DNA of 64,000 nucleotides from Panicum virgatum (GCF_016808335.1 NC_053146.1:29985495-30049494); one strand, 5' to 3'; counted from the first letter of the stretch, positions 43,301 through 55,794 are shown. Notes: a model not told the origin generated them from the sequence alone. Made by a program: numbers and translations.

Positions 43301-44063
43301 TACTCAGAAAGGGTACAACTCCATTTGGGTAGTAGTGGATCGATTGACGAAGGTTGCTCACTTCATTCCAGTGAACACTACTTACTCCGGTGCTAGACTT
43401 GCAGAGTTGTACATCTCTCGGATTGTCTGCTTGCATGGTGTGCCCAAGAAGATCATATCTGACAGAGGGTCTCAGTTCACTTCTCGGTTCTGGGAGCAGC
43501 TCCATGACTCATTAGATACGAAGCTGCGTTTCAGTACGGCTTATCACCCTCAGACAGATGGGCAGACAGAGAGGACCAACCAAGTGTTGGAGGATATGCT
43601 GAGAGCTTGTGCTATTCAGTATGGTACTAGTTGGGATAAGTGCCTATCATATGCTGAGTTCTCATATAACAACAGCTATCAGGCCAGTCTGAAGAAGTCC
43701 CCCTTTGAGGCATTATATGGCAGAAAGTGCAGGACTCCTCTCTATTGGGATCAGATTGGTGAGAAGCAGCTCTTTGGCCCTGAGATCATAGATGATGCAG
43801 AGCAGATGGTTCAGGCTGTGCGAGAAAATCTGAGGATTGCACAAAGCAGACAGAAGAGCTATGCTGATGGCAAGCGGAGAGACCTGACTTTCAGTGTCGG
43901 TGATTATGTGTATCTGAAGGTGTCTCCGATGCGAGGAATCCGCAGATTTAATGTCAAGGGGAAGTTAGCACCTCGGTATGTGGGGGCCATTCAAGGTGCT
44001 AGAGCAGAAAGGCGAAGTTGCTTATCACCTGGAGTTACCTCTCAGCCTCTCAGGAGTTCATGA
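40380..44063 (+). CDS. gag-pol: Gag C-terminus, protease, RT, RNase H and integrase (Tekay-3)
   Basis: A single open frame of about 1227 codons. In order: gag end, CCHC knuckle from 40863, protease DTGA from 41064, RT with IDD at 41991-41999, RNase H, integrase zinc finger and the DDE residues ([24 protein letters not shown]), and the integrase C-terminal part. One RNase H acidic site is altered: AAT (Asn) at 42621-42623 in YTNHKSL, where Tekay-1 and E encode Asp. A G inserted in the run near 43981-43986 shifts the frame at RYVG, so the product loses the chromodomain and ends at 44063. Confidence 0.9.
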   Translation, partial: GTMSVTEYRDRFLQLARYAPADVADDRKKQEHFMEGLEDYLQYALLNLRFDDFNHLVDSALNTERKHLEMEDKKRKVVPVASGSNTRPRLQPPQQYQQQYRPPQQYQQRPPQQYPPRQQQAGQGQRLPAPPARTALPAPPAPQAPRPAVPTGQQAQGPPRTCFHCGQPGHYANACPRKAQAGQQGRPAQPRAPLQGRVNHVTAESAAEAPNVVIGTFMVNSYPATVLFDTGATHSFITQSFVEHHGIHTSTLKRCLLVSSPGGQLRSHTYCPRVSVSLRGVEFCTDLMVLDTKGIDVILGMETLAKWGVRIDCAQRTVLLSASSGQEVVISAVETSGFLHQMEARPTDGIRVVSEFPDVFPDDLPGMSPERAIEFCIDLLPGTAPIAKRPYRMAPIEHEEVKKTIDELLAKGYIRRSFSPWAFPLLLVDKKDGSKRMCVDYRELNAVTIKNKHPLPRIEDLFDLLRGAHIFSKIDLRSGYFQLKIRPGDIPKTAFTCKYGLYEYTVMSFGLTNAPAYFMHLMNMVFMDYLDVFVVIFIDDILIFSKIEEEHEEHLRLVLQRLREHQLYAKFSKCEFWIDEVPFLGHVISQGGIAVDPSKVKDVLEWEIPQTVKEVRSFLGLAGYYRRFIENFSKIAKPLTSLLEKNVAFVWTDERQRAFDELKKRLTTAPVLTLPDQMKRFTVYCDASKDGLGCVLMQEGRVIAYASWQLRRHELNYPTHDLELAAVVHALKIWRHYLYGQRCDIYTNHKSLKYIFTQNELNMRQRRWLELVKDYDLEIHYHPGKANVVADALSRRSYVNMAVAFQMPPELCEEFEQLSLGFLHHSSSAAFEAVPTLESEIRQHQKDDEKLQEIRELLKKGKAPHFREDDQGTLWYKNRICVPDVKDLRKLILSEAHDTAYSIHPGSTKMYYDLKERFWWYGMKRSVAEYVAICDTCQRVKAEHQRPAGLLQPLKIPEWKWEEITMDFIVGLPRTQKGYNSIWVVVDRLTKVAHFIPVNTTYSGARLAELYISRIVCLHGVPKKIISDRGSQFTSRFWEQLHDSLDTKLRFSTAYHPQTDGQTERTNQVLEDMLRACAIQYGTSWDKCLSYAEFSYNNSYQASLKKSPFEALYGRKCRTPLYWDQIGEKQLFGPEIIDDAEQMVQAVRENLRIAQSRQKSYADGKRRDLTFSVGDYVYLKVSPMRGIRRFNVKGKLAPRYVGAIQGARAERRSCLSPGVTSQPLRSS

Positions 44064-44328
44064 TGTCTTCCATATATCTCAGCTGAAGAGGTGTTTGCGA
44101 GTACCCGAGGAGCAGGCACCCCTGGATGGAGTCGATGTGCAGGAAGATCTGACTTATACTGAGCATCCGGTGAAGATTCTGGAGACATCAGAGAGAGTTA
44201 CTCGGAACAAGCGCATCAAGATGTGCAGAGTTCAGTGGAGTCACCACAGTGAAGCTGAGGCTACTTGGGAGCGAGAAGATGAGCTGATGAATACATATCC
44301 AGATCTCTTTGCTAGCCAGCCCAGCTAA
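43978..44328 (+). pseudogene. pol: Integrase tail and chromodomain of Tekay-3 (out of frame)
   Basis: After the G-run insertion the pol frame resumes with [20 protein letters not shown] and the chromodomain ([19 protein letters not shown]), stopping at 44326-44328. No start codon suggests independent translation; it was the C-terminus of pol. Confidence 0.85.
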
Positions 44329-44345
44329 ATCTCGAGGACGAGATT

Positions 44346-44364
44346 TCTTTAAGGGGGTAGGGTC
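44346..44364 (+). other. Polypurine tract of Tekay-3
   Basis: Same sequence as in Tekay-1 (TTTAAGGGGGTAGGGTC core), directly before the 3' LTR. Confidence 0.85.
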
Positions 44365-46391
44365 TGTAACACCCTAATTTAAATTTCAGCATTTAATGAT
44401 AAATTTAATTGGCTTTATTTAAATTTCTAAGGTTTATTGTGATTAGTTGGCATTAAATCTAATTGTTCCTTAAATAATTAAAATCCATCTTAGGTTTAAA
44501 TCCTTGTTGTTGCATTCATGCTGGAGCATCTTTTCTTTTGATTGGGTGGTTAGGTTTTGAATTCAAATTTATTTGAATTCAAGTAGTGGAGTTTGGTTAG
44601 AATTTAGAAAGGAAAAGGAATAGAAAAGGAAAGAGATTAGAAAAGGGACCCAAACCCCTAAACCCACACCCAGGGAGCCCTCTACTCAACCCAAAACCCA
44701 GTCCAACAACCATGGCCCAACCCAGCACCTCAAACCGTCCGGTCCACCCTTCCACCGGCCCAGCTCGGCCCAGCTCCCCTCTCGGCCCAGCAAGCGCCCA
44801 CGCAAGCCCCCGCTCGCCTCGCGCCCATGAAGCGCGACGCCCCATTCCGTTCCCACCCGCACGCCAGCGCGCAGCACTCTCCCCCTCGGCCTCCCTGCAA
44901 CCCGGGCCCGCACTCCAGTCTCCCCACGCGAGCACGCCCCGCAGACCGCTGCGCGGCCCACGCGCCAGAGACCCAACCCCGAGCCGCACCTTGCGTTTTC
45001 TTCCCCCGAGCCGCTGCAACCCGGCCCCAACTGCCAGCCTGCCCAACACCCGCGTCCCTCCCTGCGCCGCTGACCAGCGGGGCCCGCTTGTCGGCCCCGT
45101 CTTCTCCACCTCAACCGCGCCGTTGCAACAGAGTGCCGCTGACCTCGCCGTGATCCCCGCAGCCTCCATCCCGAGCCCGGACCCCGAGATCCCCGGCCCT
45201 GCCCCTTTTAACCACTGCGCCGCACCCCCTGCGTCTCTCATCCCGCTAGCGCCGCCCCACGAACCCTAGCCGCCGCGCCGCTCACCCCCGCCGCGCCGCG
45301 CCTCTGCTCCGCCACGGCCGTGCCGCCCTGCTACCCCGGAACCTCGGCCGAGCAGCGCGCCGGCTCCGCCTCGACCTCCGGAGTTTCCCCGAGCCCGCTG
45401 CCCCGCTCCGGCCTCTGCAGCGGCCCTTCCTCCGCGAGCTCCGCAGCGAGCCGCCGCCCGACGTCGCCGCCATCCTCCCCTGCACATCATCACCGCTCGT
45501 TCTCGAGCCTCGGTGAGCACCCCGTTCCCTTCAGTTTCCTTTTGCGTTAGATTTCGTGGCCCGTAGCACAGTCTCGCCCGCACAACACCGCTCGCTGGCG
45601 ACCACCACCACCCAGCTCCGTCCGGCGCCATGGCGAACCCCGCAAAACCCCTCCCCGAACCCGGGAAACCTCCCCAATGGATCACGCATGATGCGTGGAG
45701 TCCAACCGACCCAAGAACGGGTCGATTTGACCCCCGGACGGCCAGATTTGGCCAAGTCCGGCGAGTTTCCCGCCGCGCCGCCACGGAACAGAGCCGCCGG
45801 CGACCTACCGCCGCCGCTCGCGCGCCCAAACACCCTGATCCGTCCGATCGATGCCCAGCGGTCACGATTAGAACCCGAGCCCAGCAGATCTGAGCCGCCG
45901 GATCGAGATTCAGCGGATCAGATCTAAACATACCCCTTCGCGCTGCTACTTTTGCTAAAGAGCCCCTTAGCTTTTCGAGATTCAACCCGCGGTCCATCAT
46001 AAGTCAAAACTAATTACGGTTTGGCCCTGTTTTATTCACTTAAGCCCCTGACCTTCCTGGTTTTAGCGCCCGCCGTCCAGAGCCATTAGTTTTGCTTGTT
46101 AGCCCTTAGATTTAATGGTTATTTACGTTTAGGCCCTCGGTTTTTGCAGAAAACCCCCTGGAACCTTAGATTTCTTGCAGTTTAGGCCCTGAACCTTGTT
46201 TTTGGCCTAGATTATGCGTTTTAGCTCTGTTTTAGGCGTTCTTTATGTCCACGCGATCGTTGTAACGCGTAGAATGGTTTTAGACTAGTTTAGTGTGCTG
46301 TTTTTATGTATTGATGTATTGTTTCTTAGTTTTTGCTAGTGTTTGCTTGTATGCTTGTTGTTGTGCCTTGTTTTGGCCATGTGTTCGTGAG

Positions 46392-46484
46392 TAGACGTTG
46401 ATCCATCTGAGGAGCCCCAGTACCAGTACCCGGAGCTGCCGTCTTCCGAGCACTTTGAGCAGCAGCAGGAGCAGTACGAATAAG
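46392..46484 (+). pseudogene. LTR-borne split ORF, exon 2 (Tekay-3 3' LTR copy)
   Basis: Same length and GC donor, but GAG GAA has become GAA TAA, a stop two codons before the donor. Confidence 0.38.
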
Positions 46485-47534
46485 GCAAGTATAACATGAA
46501 CAACCTATCACTTTTAAATACATTTTCATACTGCATTTTAATATTGTATGCCTATAAGGATTTCCTAGCCACTTTATATCCTTTATATATATCCTTTGGG
46601 TTGCATTTTGGTTAGTTGTGCTAGGTTGCTGCGCTATAACACATTCTGGTCCTTTTTAATTAATTTGATTAATGGTTTACTTGAACTTAATTCTGAGAGT
46701 GGCCCTCTGTGTGGATGAGTGGCTCACATCTCGTTAAAAGATGGTTTTTATAGAAACATGGTTTAGGGGGCCAGCACGGTGCTTAGTGCTTGGTTGGCCA
46801 CTCTCCATAAGGACCGGTTCATAGAGCGACAACCTGGGACAACAGCGCTACCACAAGGCTAGAATGGGATAGACTTGGCTTACTAATTAGGTCTTTTTGG
46901 TTTGGAGTAACTTACCTGCGGGGCTAGAGTAGCAAGCTTCTATGGTCCCTGCTCCTCCGGCTTGGTCTGTGCTTGGATTGCGCTCCTGTGCTTGTACCCC
47001 CGGAGGTGGGCCCCATCGTCGCTGACCTATCTCTCGCGGTTACGCCTTACCAACGAGATTCTTTGTAACGGCCTCGTAGTGAGTCGCTAGTCATCTCACC
47101 TAAGGAAGTGTGATGAACAACTGGCGTAGCTCATGACTTGTGGGTAAAGATGTGCAACCTCTGCAGAGTGTAAAACTGGTATACTAGCCGTGCTCACGGT
47201 TATGAGCGGCCCAGATCCTCCTTTTGATTAGTGGAGTTATCTCCTTCCAACGAGGGAGGTGCTTCTCGGTGTTACCTTGGTGGCTTGGTTTTGGTTTGGA
47301 TCTCAGTAGTAACATGGTTAATCTTGATTAATTACTATGTAACTGGGTTAATGGTAATTCATCAATTCGTAGTAAATAGCTTTAATAAAATCTTGCCAAC
47401 ACTTAAAAGCAAATGCAGTTGAGTCAGCCAACCTTAGAGCCTCATAGTTTGTGTTATACTTGTTGAGTACAAGTTGTGTACTCACCCTTGCCTCTTCTCT
47501 ACTTTTTCCTCTTGGCTACGCTACTGCTGCTCAG

Positions 47535-47590
47535 TTCCTGCCGACACGAGGGAGTTCGTCCAGCGCTACCAGGACTACGAGGACTTCTAG
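47535..47590 (+). CDS. LTR-borne split ORF, exon 3 (Tekay-3 3' LTR copy)
   Basis: 56 nt, same as the 5' LTR copy, TAG at 47588-47590. The intron before it is 1050 nt. Confidence 0.38.
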
Positions 47591-47910
47591 GTGTTCGTCT
47601 CCTAGTCGACGTCCCTGTGGCGCCCTGCTTCAGCTTCGGAGAGCTTTTATTGTATCTTGTACTTCGCTTCCGCTGTATCAGACATTTTTGTCATTATTGT
47701 AATAAATAACATTCGTATTCGCTTTATTATATCTTTTTACGTGATATGTGCTTTGATATACTGTTCATTCTGTTGTATATACGTGTGACTTGATCCTGGC
47801 ACGTATATGATTGCTCGGTTTATGTTCTTTTATAAACCGGGTGTTACATTCCTTATTATTTCGTGAAATTGAAAATGCGATTACGAACAATATAGAAATA
47901 GCTTGAAATG

Positions 47911-48180
47911 CTAAGGGTAGAAACGACGTAGCTGTTGTATATTCCAAGCGTTGGTGAGGACTTCGCCTTTTTCGTTGGCCAGCTTGTACGTGCCGGTCTT
48001 GAGCACCTCGGCGATTATGTATGGTCCTTCCCATGGAGGTGAGAGCTTGTGGCGGCCCCTGTTGTCCTGTCGAAGCCTTAGCACCAAGTCCCCTTCGTTG
48101 AGGTCTCGGCGCCGGACCCTCTGCGCTTGATACCTTCGCAAGGACTGCTGGTAGCGCGCAGAGTGGAGGAGCGCCATGTC
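47911..48180 (-). pseudogene. pol: Integrase C-terminus of element D
   Basis: This is the last part of D's pol, in the same frame as 48184-51171 but separated by TGA at 48181-48183 (an Arg CGA to TGA change is likely). It reads LLHSARYQQSLRRYQAQRVR, then GDLVLRLRQDNRGRHKLSPPW and ends NIQQLRRFYP, the usual integrase C-terminal (GPY/F-like) end of Tat elements. Confidence 0.8.
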
Positions 48181-48183
48181 TCA

Positions 48184-51171
48184 AGCCTCGTCCACTTGGT
48201 CCAGCGAGTCTTCGCGAGCTCGCTGGTTTCGTTGCTCTTGATATGCCTTGAGCCTTGGCGATCCGTATTCCAAGTCGGTGGGGAGGATGGCCTCGGCGCC
48301 ATAGATGAGGAAGAACGGAGAGAAACCTGTAGCTCTGCTTGGGGTCGTCCTCAGGCTCCAGATGACCGAGGGTAGCTCCATGAGCCACCTCCGGCCGAAC
48401 TTGTTCAGCTTGTTGAAGATTCTTGGCTTTAGTCCTTGGAGGATCATGCCGTTGGCACGCTCCACTTGCCCGTTCGTCTGTGGGTGTGCCGCAGCCGACC
48501 AGTCCACACGTATGTGGAAACTATCACAGAACGCCAAGAACTTCTTGCCTGTGAACTGGGTGCCGTTGTCGGTGATGATCGAGTTCGGGACCCCGAACCT
48601 GAAGACGATGTCGGTGAAGAATTGGACTGCTTGCTCGGATTTGATCTTGCCGATGGGTCGAGCCTCGATCCATTTGGAGAACTTGTCGACCGCCACCAGC
48701 AAGTGGGTGAAGCCCCCGGGCGCCTTCTTCAGCGGACCGATGAGGTCCAGCCCCCACACGGCGAACGGCCACGTGATGGGGATGGTCTGCAGAGCATGGG
48801 CCGGAAGATGTGTTTTTCGAGCATAGAACTGGCAACCCTCGCAGGTCCGCACGACGTCGGTGGCGTCGGCTACCGCGGTGGGCCAGTAAAATCCTTGCCG
48901 AAACGCGTTACGCACGAGGGTACGTGGCGCGGCGTGATGGCCGCAGATGCCAGCGTGGATGTCGCGGATCAGCTCCGTGCCCTCGGGGAGGGGGATGCAT
49001 CGCTGCAAGACACCCGAGGGACTGCGCTTGTGTAGCTCATCATCGATTAGAGCAAAGGACTTGGCCCTCCTGGCGAGGCGCCGTGCCTGAGCACGGTTCG
49101 AGGGTAAGATCCCTTGAATCATCCAGTCAAGGTACTGGACGCGCCAGTCTCGCGAAGTGGGGGCCTCGTCGACTTCCATTGCTTCAGCCTCGTCCGCGGA
49201 GGTGGTCCCGAAGTCAATGTCCATGGGCTCGACCCCGTCCGCCGGGGGGTTCCCGCCGGGGGACCCGGTGGACGAGGGGCCCGGCTCCGGCGGGTCCTTG
49301 AATTCGGCGGAGGGCTTGGCGATGTCGCGGGCGAAGATATTCGGGGGGACAGTGGTCCGCCCCGAGGCTATCTTGGCCAGTTCGTCGGCGTCCTCGTTGT
49401 ACTTGCGCGGGACATGATTGAGCTCGAGACCGTCGAATTTGTCTTCGAAGCGGCGCACCGCGTTGCAGTATGCCTCCATCTTCGGGTCGTGACAGCTGGA
49501 CTCTTTCATTACTTGGTCGACGACAAGCTGAGAGTCACCGCGCGCGTCGAGGCGTTTGACGCCGAGCTCGATGGCGATGCGGAGGCCACCGAGGAGGGCC
49601 TCATACTCCGCCATATTGTTCGAAGCAGGGAAATGCAAGCAGATCACGTACCGTATGTGTTCTCCGAGGGGTGAGATGAAGAGGAGGCCGGCACCGGTGC
49701 CAGTTTTCATCACCGACCCGTCGAAGTACATAATCCAGCATTCGCCCTGGATTTGTGATGGGGGTAGCTGAGTGTCCGTCCACTCAGCCACGAAGTCAGC
49801 CAAGATTTGGGACTTTATCGCTCTGCGGGGGGCGTAGGCGAGAGTCTCTCCCATCAGCTCCACAGACCATTTGGCAATTCTACCCTCGGCTTCCCGGTTG
49901 CGGGCTATCTCTCCCAAGGGGAAAGACGAGACCACGGTGACGGGGTGAGCCTCGAAGTAGTGGCGCAGCTTGCGTCGAGCTAGCACTACTGCGTAGAGTA
50001 GCTTCTGAATTTGTGGATAGCGTGTCTTGGTTTCGGACAACACCTCGCTGATATAGTACACCGGCCGCTGGACGGGCAGAGCCTGACCCTCCTCTTGTCT
50101 TTCAACCACGATCACCGCGCTGACCACTTGGGTCATCGTAGCTACGTACAGATAGAGGGGCTCGCCGTCTGTAGGTGGCGTAAGAATGGGAGCATGAGTG
50201 AGCGATGCCTTCAGCCTTTCGAGGGCTTCTTGAGCTTCGGGGGTCCATGTGAAGTGCTCGGTTTTCCTCAAGAGTCGATACAGGGGTAAGCCTTTCTCGC
50301 CGAGACGCGAGATGAAACGGCTAAGGGACGCTAGGCATCCCATGACCCTCTGTACCCCCTTGAAATCTCGGATCGGTCCCATCCGAGTGATGGCCGAGAC
50401 TTTGTCAGGGTTGGGTTCGATGCCCCACTGGGAGACAATGAAACCCAAGAGCATGCCTCGAGGCACCCCGAATACGCACTTCTCGGGGTTAAGTTTTACC
50501 CCTTTGGCCCGTAGGCAATCGAATGCGATCCTGAGATCGGCAACCAGGTCATCCGCCTTCCTGGATTTTACAACGATATCATCGACATATGCCTCTACGC
50601 TCCGCCCGAGATGGTCTCCGAAAACGTGGAGCATACACCGTTGATAGGTAGCTCCGGCGTTTCTGAGGCCAAAGGGCATCGTAACGTAGCAGTACATGCC
50701 GAAAGGTGTGATAAAAGAAGTCACGAGCTGGTCGGACTCTTTCATCTTGATTTGGTGGTAACCGGAGTAAGCATCAAGAAAGGATAAGAGCTCACATCCC
50801 GCAGTAGTATCTACAATCTGATCAATTCGTGGCAAAGGAAAGGGAACCTTCGGACATGTCTTATTTAGACTAGTGTAGTCCACACACATCCTCCAGTTTC
50901 CACTCTTTTTCTTCACTAATACTGGATTAGCTAGCCACTCGGGATGGAATACCTCTTTGATGAATCCGGCCGCCAGAAGTTTCTGCAACTCCTCGCCGAT
51001 CGCCTGGCGCTTGAGCTCGTCGAAGCGTCTTAGGCGCTGCTTCACCGGCTTGGAGTTGGGTTGGACATCAAGAGAGTGCTCGGCGACCTCCCTCGGTATG
51101 CCAGTCATGTTCGAGGGGCTCCACGCAAAGATATCTGCGTTGGCGCGGAGGAAATCGACGAGCACCTCTTC
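48184..51171 (-). pseudogene. pol: RT, two RNase H domains and integrase of element D
   Basis: A long open frame. RT shows MCVDYTSLNKTCPK, FLDAYSGYHQIKM and the catalytic YVDD near 50577-50589. A degenerate Ty3-type RNase H follows. The second RNase H (about 49730-49330) keeps its four acidic residues in YFDGS, MAEYEAL, RGDSQL and NEDADELAK. Integrase has its zinc finger (IHAGICGHHA to CEGCQ) and DDE residues (GLDLIGP, ITDNGTQF, QVERANG). A dual RNase H is the known hallmark of Tat elements. The frame is bounded by stops at 51172-51174 and 48181-48183. Confidence 0.85.
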
Positions 51172-51174
51172 CTA

Positions 51175-51979
51175 TTTGTCGTCGAGGGTGGAGCTGATCT
51201 GCAACGCCTTGCCGTCGGGGTGGCCCGGGTCGAGAGGCACCTTCTTGATACACTCGGCGGGTTCGAAGCTCCCGGCATGTCGGTGCGTGGAATCCAAGGC
51301 CTCGCTTGCCATTTTGTCGAGGGTGGCTGCGAGGGCCTCGTCCTCCGCTTGAGCTTCCGCGCGCTCAACACACTCGACGTCGCACTCGTAGGCATGCTCG
51401 AACGAAGAGCCGATGGTGATGACGCCCTTCGGACCCGGCATTTTGAGCTTGAGGTAGGTGTAGTTGGGGACAGCCATAAACTTGGCGTAGCAAGGACGAC
51501 CAAGGATGGCATGATAGGATCCTCGAAATCCCACCACCTCGAAAGTGAGAACCTCCTTGCCGAAGTTGGCTGCTGTGCCAAAGCATACAGGCAGATCGAT
51601 CTGGCCGAGGGGTTGGACTCGCTTCCCCGGCGCAACGCCATGGAATGGCGACTTGCTGGGGCGAAGCTTGTCCAGTCCGATCCCCATGAGCTCCAAGGTA
51701 GGGGCGTACATGATGTTGAGGCTGCTGCCTCCGTCCATGAGCACCTTGGAGAAGCGAGTGTTGCCGATGATGGGGTCGACAACGAGCGGATACCGTCCCG
51801 GATGCGGGACGTAGTCGGGGTGGTCCTCGCGGCCAAAGGCGATGGTATCCTTCGACCAGTCGAGGTAGGATGGCATGGCTTTGGTAATGGAAAAGACTTC
51901 ACGGCGCTCACGCTTGCGCTGCCGAGAAGTCATATTCGTCGTTGTTCCTCCAAAGATGAAGAAGGCGTTCTCCACTGGG
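51175..51979 (-). pseudogene. pol: Protease region of element D
   Basis: The frame carries the aspartic protease with the Tat-type DGGSS active site (LMDGGSSLNIMYAPTLELMG, near 51716-51740) and VVGFRGSYHAILGRPCYAKF, an aspartic-protease C-terminal signature. It ends at TAG 51172-51174 and continues into RT in the same frame. A frameshift near 51980, at a 7-G run (plus strand), separates it from gag. Confidence 0.75.
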
Positions 51980-53233
51980 GGGGAACTCGTCATCTCCACC
52001 TTTGTCGCCAGCATCCTTCTTGTCCTCGTCGCGATGCGCGACGCGGTTGTAGTATTTCTTGAGCATCTCGCACTGCTCGAGGGTATGGTTGACCGGGCCC
52101 TTGTGGTAAGGACACGGCTTCTTAAGCATGTCGTCGAACTGGCCACCACCGCCTCGAGGGGGCCTCGAGGTCCCTTGCGGTCTGGGGCAGCTGCAAAGGC
52201 CTCCTCGGAGTCCTCTGCCTATCTCGACCCGCGCTGGCTCGGTGGGACCGGCTTCTTTCCCTTCTTCCCCCGCTTCAGTTTCTTGGCGGGGGCATTGGGC
52301 TTGACGTTGCCGCCCTCCGCGGGCGCATCGTCTTTGTGCTTGCTCGATTTGTCGTCGAAGATGGCACCAACCGCTTCCTCGCCGGCGGCGTAGTTGGCGG
52401 CAGCGTCGAACAACTCATTGGTGTTAACGGGTCGGCTTCTCGCAAGCTCATGCACCAAGTTCCTGCACGTCGTACCCTCGAGGAAAGCGTTAATGACCTC
52501 GACGTGGGTGACGCTGGGGAGCTCGGTGCCACTGCTTGGAGAAGCGTCGCACGTAGTCACGCAGGGACTCGCGGGGCTTTTGACGACACCCTTTGAGGTC
52601 CCAAGAGTTCCCAGGGCGCACATACGTGCCCTGGAAATTGCCCATGAAGATATGGACCAAATCGGCCCAGTTGTGGATCTGATCCGCAGGCAGGTGCTCG
52701 AGCCACGTTCGTGTGGCGTCCGCAAGATGAAGAGGAAGGTTGCGGATGATGACCGCGTCCTCCATCGCGCCGCCTAGCTGGCACGCTAGGCGGTAGTCGT
52801 TGAGCCAGACTGCAGGATCAGTCTCGCCCGAGTATTTGACGAGCGTGTTGGGTTGTCGAAAGCGCGGGAGAAAGGGCGCGGTCCGAATCTCCCGGCTGAA
52901 CACCCGGGTGCCCGGAGGCTCCGGTGACTCACCCCTGTCGTGCTCGGGGTCGAAGCGTCCACCCTGTCGAGGGGTGTACCTCCTGCCGTCGATGACGTTG
53001 CGGGCGTCGCCGTCGCAAGCGTGCCCGCGAGTGTCACGGATTCGCTCCCTTACGGGAACTCTCCCGATGTGCTCGTGCACCGAGGGTGCCCTCGCGCCGG
53101 GCGCTACGGCTGCTTTGCCCTTCGCCGCTGGGGGTGTGTGCACGGAAACCTCACGGTCCTGGTGCGCAGTCCCATCACACTGCTCCGGGGCCTTCGAGCG
53201 CATGCGAGACGCAGAACTCTCGGCCTGCTGCAC
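51980..53233 (-). pseudogene. gag: Gag core and zinc-binding region of element D, frameshifted
   Basis: The frame from about 53233 holds the gag core (RFRQPNTLVKYSGETDPAVW; DYRLACQLGGAMEDAVI; WADLVHIFMGNFQGTY). A shift near 52515 moves to the frame with VINAFLEGTTCRNLVHELAR, which stops at 52219-52221. A further shift near 52150 leads to a zinc-binding motif (CPYHKGPVNHTLEQC, near 52065-52115), the Tat-type replacement of the CCHC knuckle. At least three shifts and one stop break the protein. Confidence 0.75.
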
Positions 53234-54386
53234 GGCAGCTTGCTCGATGAGCTCCTGTGCCTCGCGGCAGCAGGTTGCGGCCCGAAGGTGTCGATGGCTC
53301 GGGCATAGCTTGGAGTAGGTAAGCCGCAGCGACGAGCTTCTCGCCCGCCGTCTTCAGTTCCGGCGATTTGTCGAGGTTTTCGTCGGCCAGGATGCACTCC
53401 CGCGCAACACGTCCCGCCGCTTGGGCGTGAGCACCAGGCACGGCACGCTGCTGCTCGAGTGCGGCGCGTAGCTCCTGGGTTTGTCGACGCTGCTCGTCGA
53501 GCTTGGCTTGAAGCTCTTTGAGCTGCGCCAGCTGGGCTTGTTGCACCGCTGAGCTTGACGAGGAAGGTGCTGCAGGCGGGTTCACCGGTTGCTTTGCCCG
53601 CGCGTCCGCCCCGGCTTCCCCGTCGTTGCCCGGGGCGTTGTCATTTTGCTCGTCCGCAAGGTCCACCATGAAGCACACCCGGGAAGGATCGAAATCCCCC
53701 TCGCTGGAGTCTTCGGAGCAGGTGAGGCAGTACGCCGTCGCCAGCTGGAACGAGCGGAGAGCGTCGGGGTCGTAGACCCCGGAGTAGTCCTCGGCCTCCT
53801 CGGCCGTGAAGTTGTTCATGAAGAAGTCGACGTCGTCGGCGATCGAGCTCGCCGTCTCAGGGTAGGATTCGTCAGGGGATGACGCGATGAGGCTGCGGAT
53901 CGGCAGAAGATGATGACCCGGCGTATCCTCATGCTCGATGAAGTCAGCGACGGTTGACGAGGCGTGGGCGGCAGCGTTGCGCATCCCGAAGGGGAAGGGC
54001 GACGCCGAAGTCGAGGCCCCCCTGGGAGGCACTAGTGCTGCCGCAGGCGATGGTGCCGGCGCAGATGACACTGAGACACGCGATGACGAAACGGTTGCCC
54101 CATTGGCCGTGATGCTGAGTTGCGACACGCCAGCCTCGATCCACGTGGGGGAGCTATGGCGTGCCGCACGACGCCGCTCCGCGCGTGCTTGTCGCGAACG
54201 CTGACCCGAGCGCCTGTTGCGTCGGGCTGGCGAAGTCGAAGTGATGAGGTTGCGTTCGGAGGAGAGGAGCTGCATGAGGTAACCGTTGCCGGTTGTCCTG
54301 AACTCGAGACTCCCGAATGAGATCGCGCGTCCCGCTGGAAATAGATCCGAAACACCCATAGGGTATGGGTTGGATCTGCTCGCCAT
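53234..54386 (-). pseudogene. gag: Gag N-terminus of element D
   Basis: The ATG at 54386 starts MASRSNPYPMGVSDLFPAG about 50 bp from the primer site. The region is Ser/Arg/Ala-rich, with an acidic middle (MNNFTAEEAEDYSGVYDPD) and a Gln-rich coiled coil (QLAQLKELQAKLDEQRRQ). A frameshift near 53290 ends the open frame early (nominal stop 53175) and the real frame continues at 53233. The function is that of a Tat gag leader region, not further defined. Confidence 0.7.
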
Positions 54387-54430
54387 TCCTGGAGATCAAA
54401 TGGGAAAAAGAGAGAAAATGTCACGCGGCC

Positions 54431-54448
54431 CCCTACCTGGCGCGCCAA
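54431..54448 (-). other. Primer-binding site of element D
   Basis: The minus strand reads TTGGCGCGCCAGGTAGGG one base after the 5' LTR end. This is the usual site in RIRE2-type Tat elements, thought to pair with an arginine tRNA (from memory, not checked). Confidence 0.7.
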
Positions 54449-54449
54449 C

Positions 54450-55789
54450 TGTCGGTGTTCCGACCCGGGGGGCCTGAATCCCAACTAGTAAATGCTGCTG
54501 TGTTTCCTCGTCCCAGATGATGATGCAAGAGGCAACACAGTAACGCACGGTTTTATCCTGGTTCCGGCCGCGGGGCCGTACGTCCAGCAAAGGGGGTGTG
54601 CGAGGGCATTGTATTATCTTGCACCCGGAGTGCTTGTAGTAGGGGATACAAGCAAAGCGAGAGAGGGAGGGAAGCTCCCAAATCTCTGCTAGGAGTGGAG
54701 TCGGTTGAGGTGAGTGCTCAGTAGTGCTGAGGCCTTTCTGAGGGAGAAAAACCGGAGAACCCGCTGCCAACCCCTGCCTAAGGAAGCCCACCTCCTCCTT
54801 TTATAGTCACAAGGAAGGGCGGTGCACATGAGTGGGGATATGGAAGTCATCGTTTCCCCTTAAATCGCGGGGGTACTGTGGTCGAACACTATAGAAAGTG
54901 TACTGTGGGAAGGCGGCGCGCGTCGTTGTCGTCCTGGGTTCCGTCCTTGGTCCCGCGAAGATTGCGCCGGTCGTCTTGCAGTGTCCCGGCGGTAGTAATG
55001 GCGTGGGACGGTCCCGGACCCCCTGGTCGGAGTGCGGGCGTGCACACTAGAAAGTCCAGGAGCGCGTGGAAGTCCCGGACCCCATAAGGGGGAGGTCCGG
55101 GGTCCCTGCCCGTGCGTGCAGAGCGCCCCTCTCGGAAGGACACGTGACATCGCCGGACCCCTTCCCCAGCGGGAGGTGAGTCCGGATGGTTGATGTCGGC
55201 AGAACAGTAACGGGGGCGGCGCCAACTTGTCTTGCCCCGTATTGAATGTCCACAGTGTTGCTACAGCGACCGGGGTGGCGGAGCAGGTGACCGGGGTCAG
55301 CGGATGGGACGTCGGTCACATCCACCGCGGGAGCGGCGGTCTGGCGCCGCCCGTCATTTGAGCCGTGGCGGAGTGGCTGGCCTTTAATGCCTTCGTACGG
55401 CGGTCGGTTGGGCGGCGGGGCCGTTTGTCCCTTGTGCCGTGAGAGGGCCTCGAGCGAGGCTGAGATGAGTCACCTGCTCGAGGGCAGACTCGCTACCCTC
55501 GAGCGAGGCGGAGATGAGTCACCTGCTCGAGGGCAGATCCGCTACCCTCGAGCGAGGCGGAGATTGCCCAGCGGGCCCGAGAGGGACCCTCGAGCGAAGC
55601 GGAGATCATTCTTCTGGTTCGAGGGGGATGGGTATGGGCCGCATGCTGGGCTTCTTTGAGTCCTTTCCTTTCTTCCGAATATGAAGCAGGCCGTGGGCCT
55701 TCGTGGGCCCAGTTGCCTTAACAGGTATTCGTGTTTTAAAAGCGATCTTAGTACCCCAATTAGGGTGTCCCTAATTGTGGCATCCGACA
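54450..55789 (-). repeat. 5' LTR of element D (1340 bp)
   Basis: Partner of 27536-28921, with two 49-bp units instead of three and few other differences. The TATA box (TATAAAAGG on the minus strand) is at 54797-54806. Target duplication AGAGT follows at 55790-55794. Confidence 0.88.
54797..54806 (-). promoter_or_regulatory. TATA box of element D 5' LTR
   Basis: CTATAAAAGG on the minus strand, about 350 bp upstream of the LTR end, same in both LTRs. Confidence 0.6.
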
Positions 55790-55794
55790 AGAGT

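Larger units (their letters stand above)
35718..47848 (+). mobile_element. Tekay-3: complete, nearly intact Tekay-type chromovirus
   Basis: A 12.13-kb element with LTRs of 3467 and 3484 bp, perfect TTCCT duplication (35713-35717 and 47849-47853), methionine-tRNA-type primer site, intron-containing gag, full pol and polypurine tract. Its proteins are close to those of Tekay-1, but the GC-rich LTR leader differs, so it is a sister subfamily. It interrupts D just after pol. Breaks are few: a 1-bp insertion before the chromodomain and an RNase H active-site change. Confidence 0.92.
44365..47848 (+). repeat. 3' LTR of Tekay-3 (3484 bp)
   Basis: It differs from the 5' LTR by a 17-bp CCCAGCTCCCCTCTCGG-type duplication near 44770 and by scattered substitutions. 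It carries split-frame exons at 46392-46484 and 47535-47590. Confidence 0.9.
27536..55789 (-). mobile_element. Element D: complete Tat-lineage (RIRE2/Retand-like) Ty3 retrotransposon with antisense gene
   Basis: A 28.25-kb span, about 16.1 kb without nested Tekay-3. LTRs run TGTCGG...CCGACA with a perfect AGAGT duplication (27531-27535 and 55790-55794). On the minus strand come the 5' LTR (55789-54450), primer site, gag, protease, RT, RNase H, a second (archaeal-like) RNase H and integrase to 47911, then a long 3' region holding an antisense five-exon gene, the polypurine tract and the 3' LTR (28921-27536). The second RNase H and the protease DGGSS are Tat-lineage marks. gag and pol are broken. 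Confidence 0.85.
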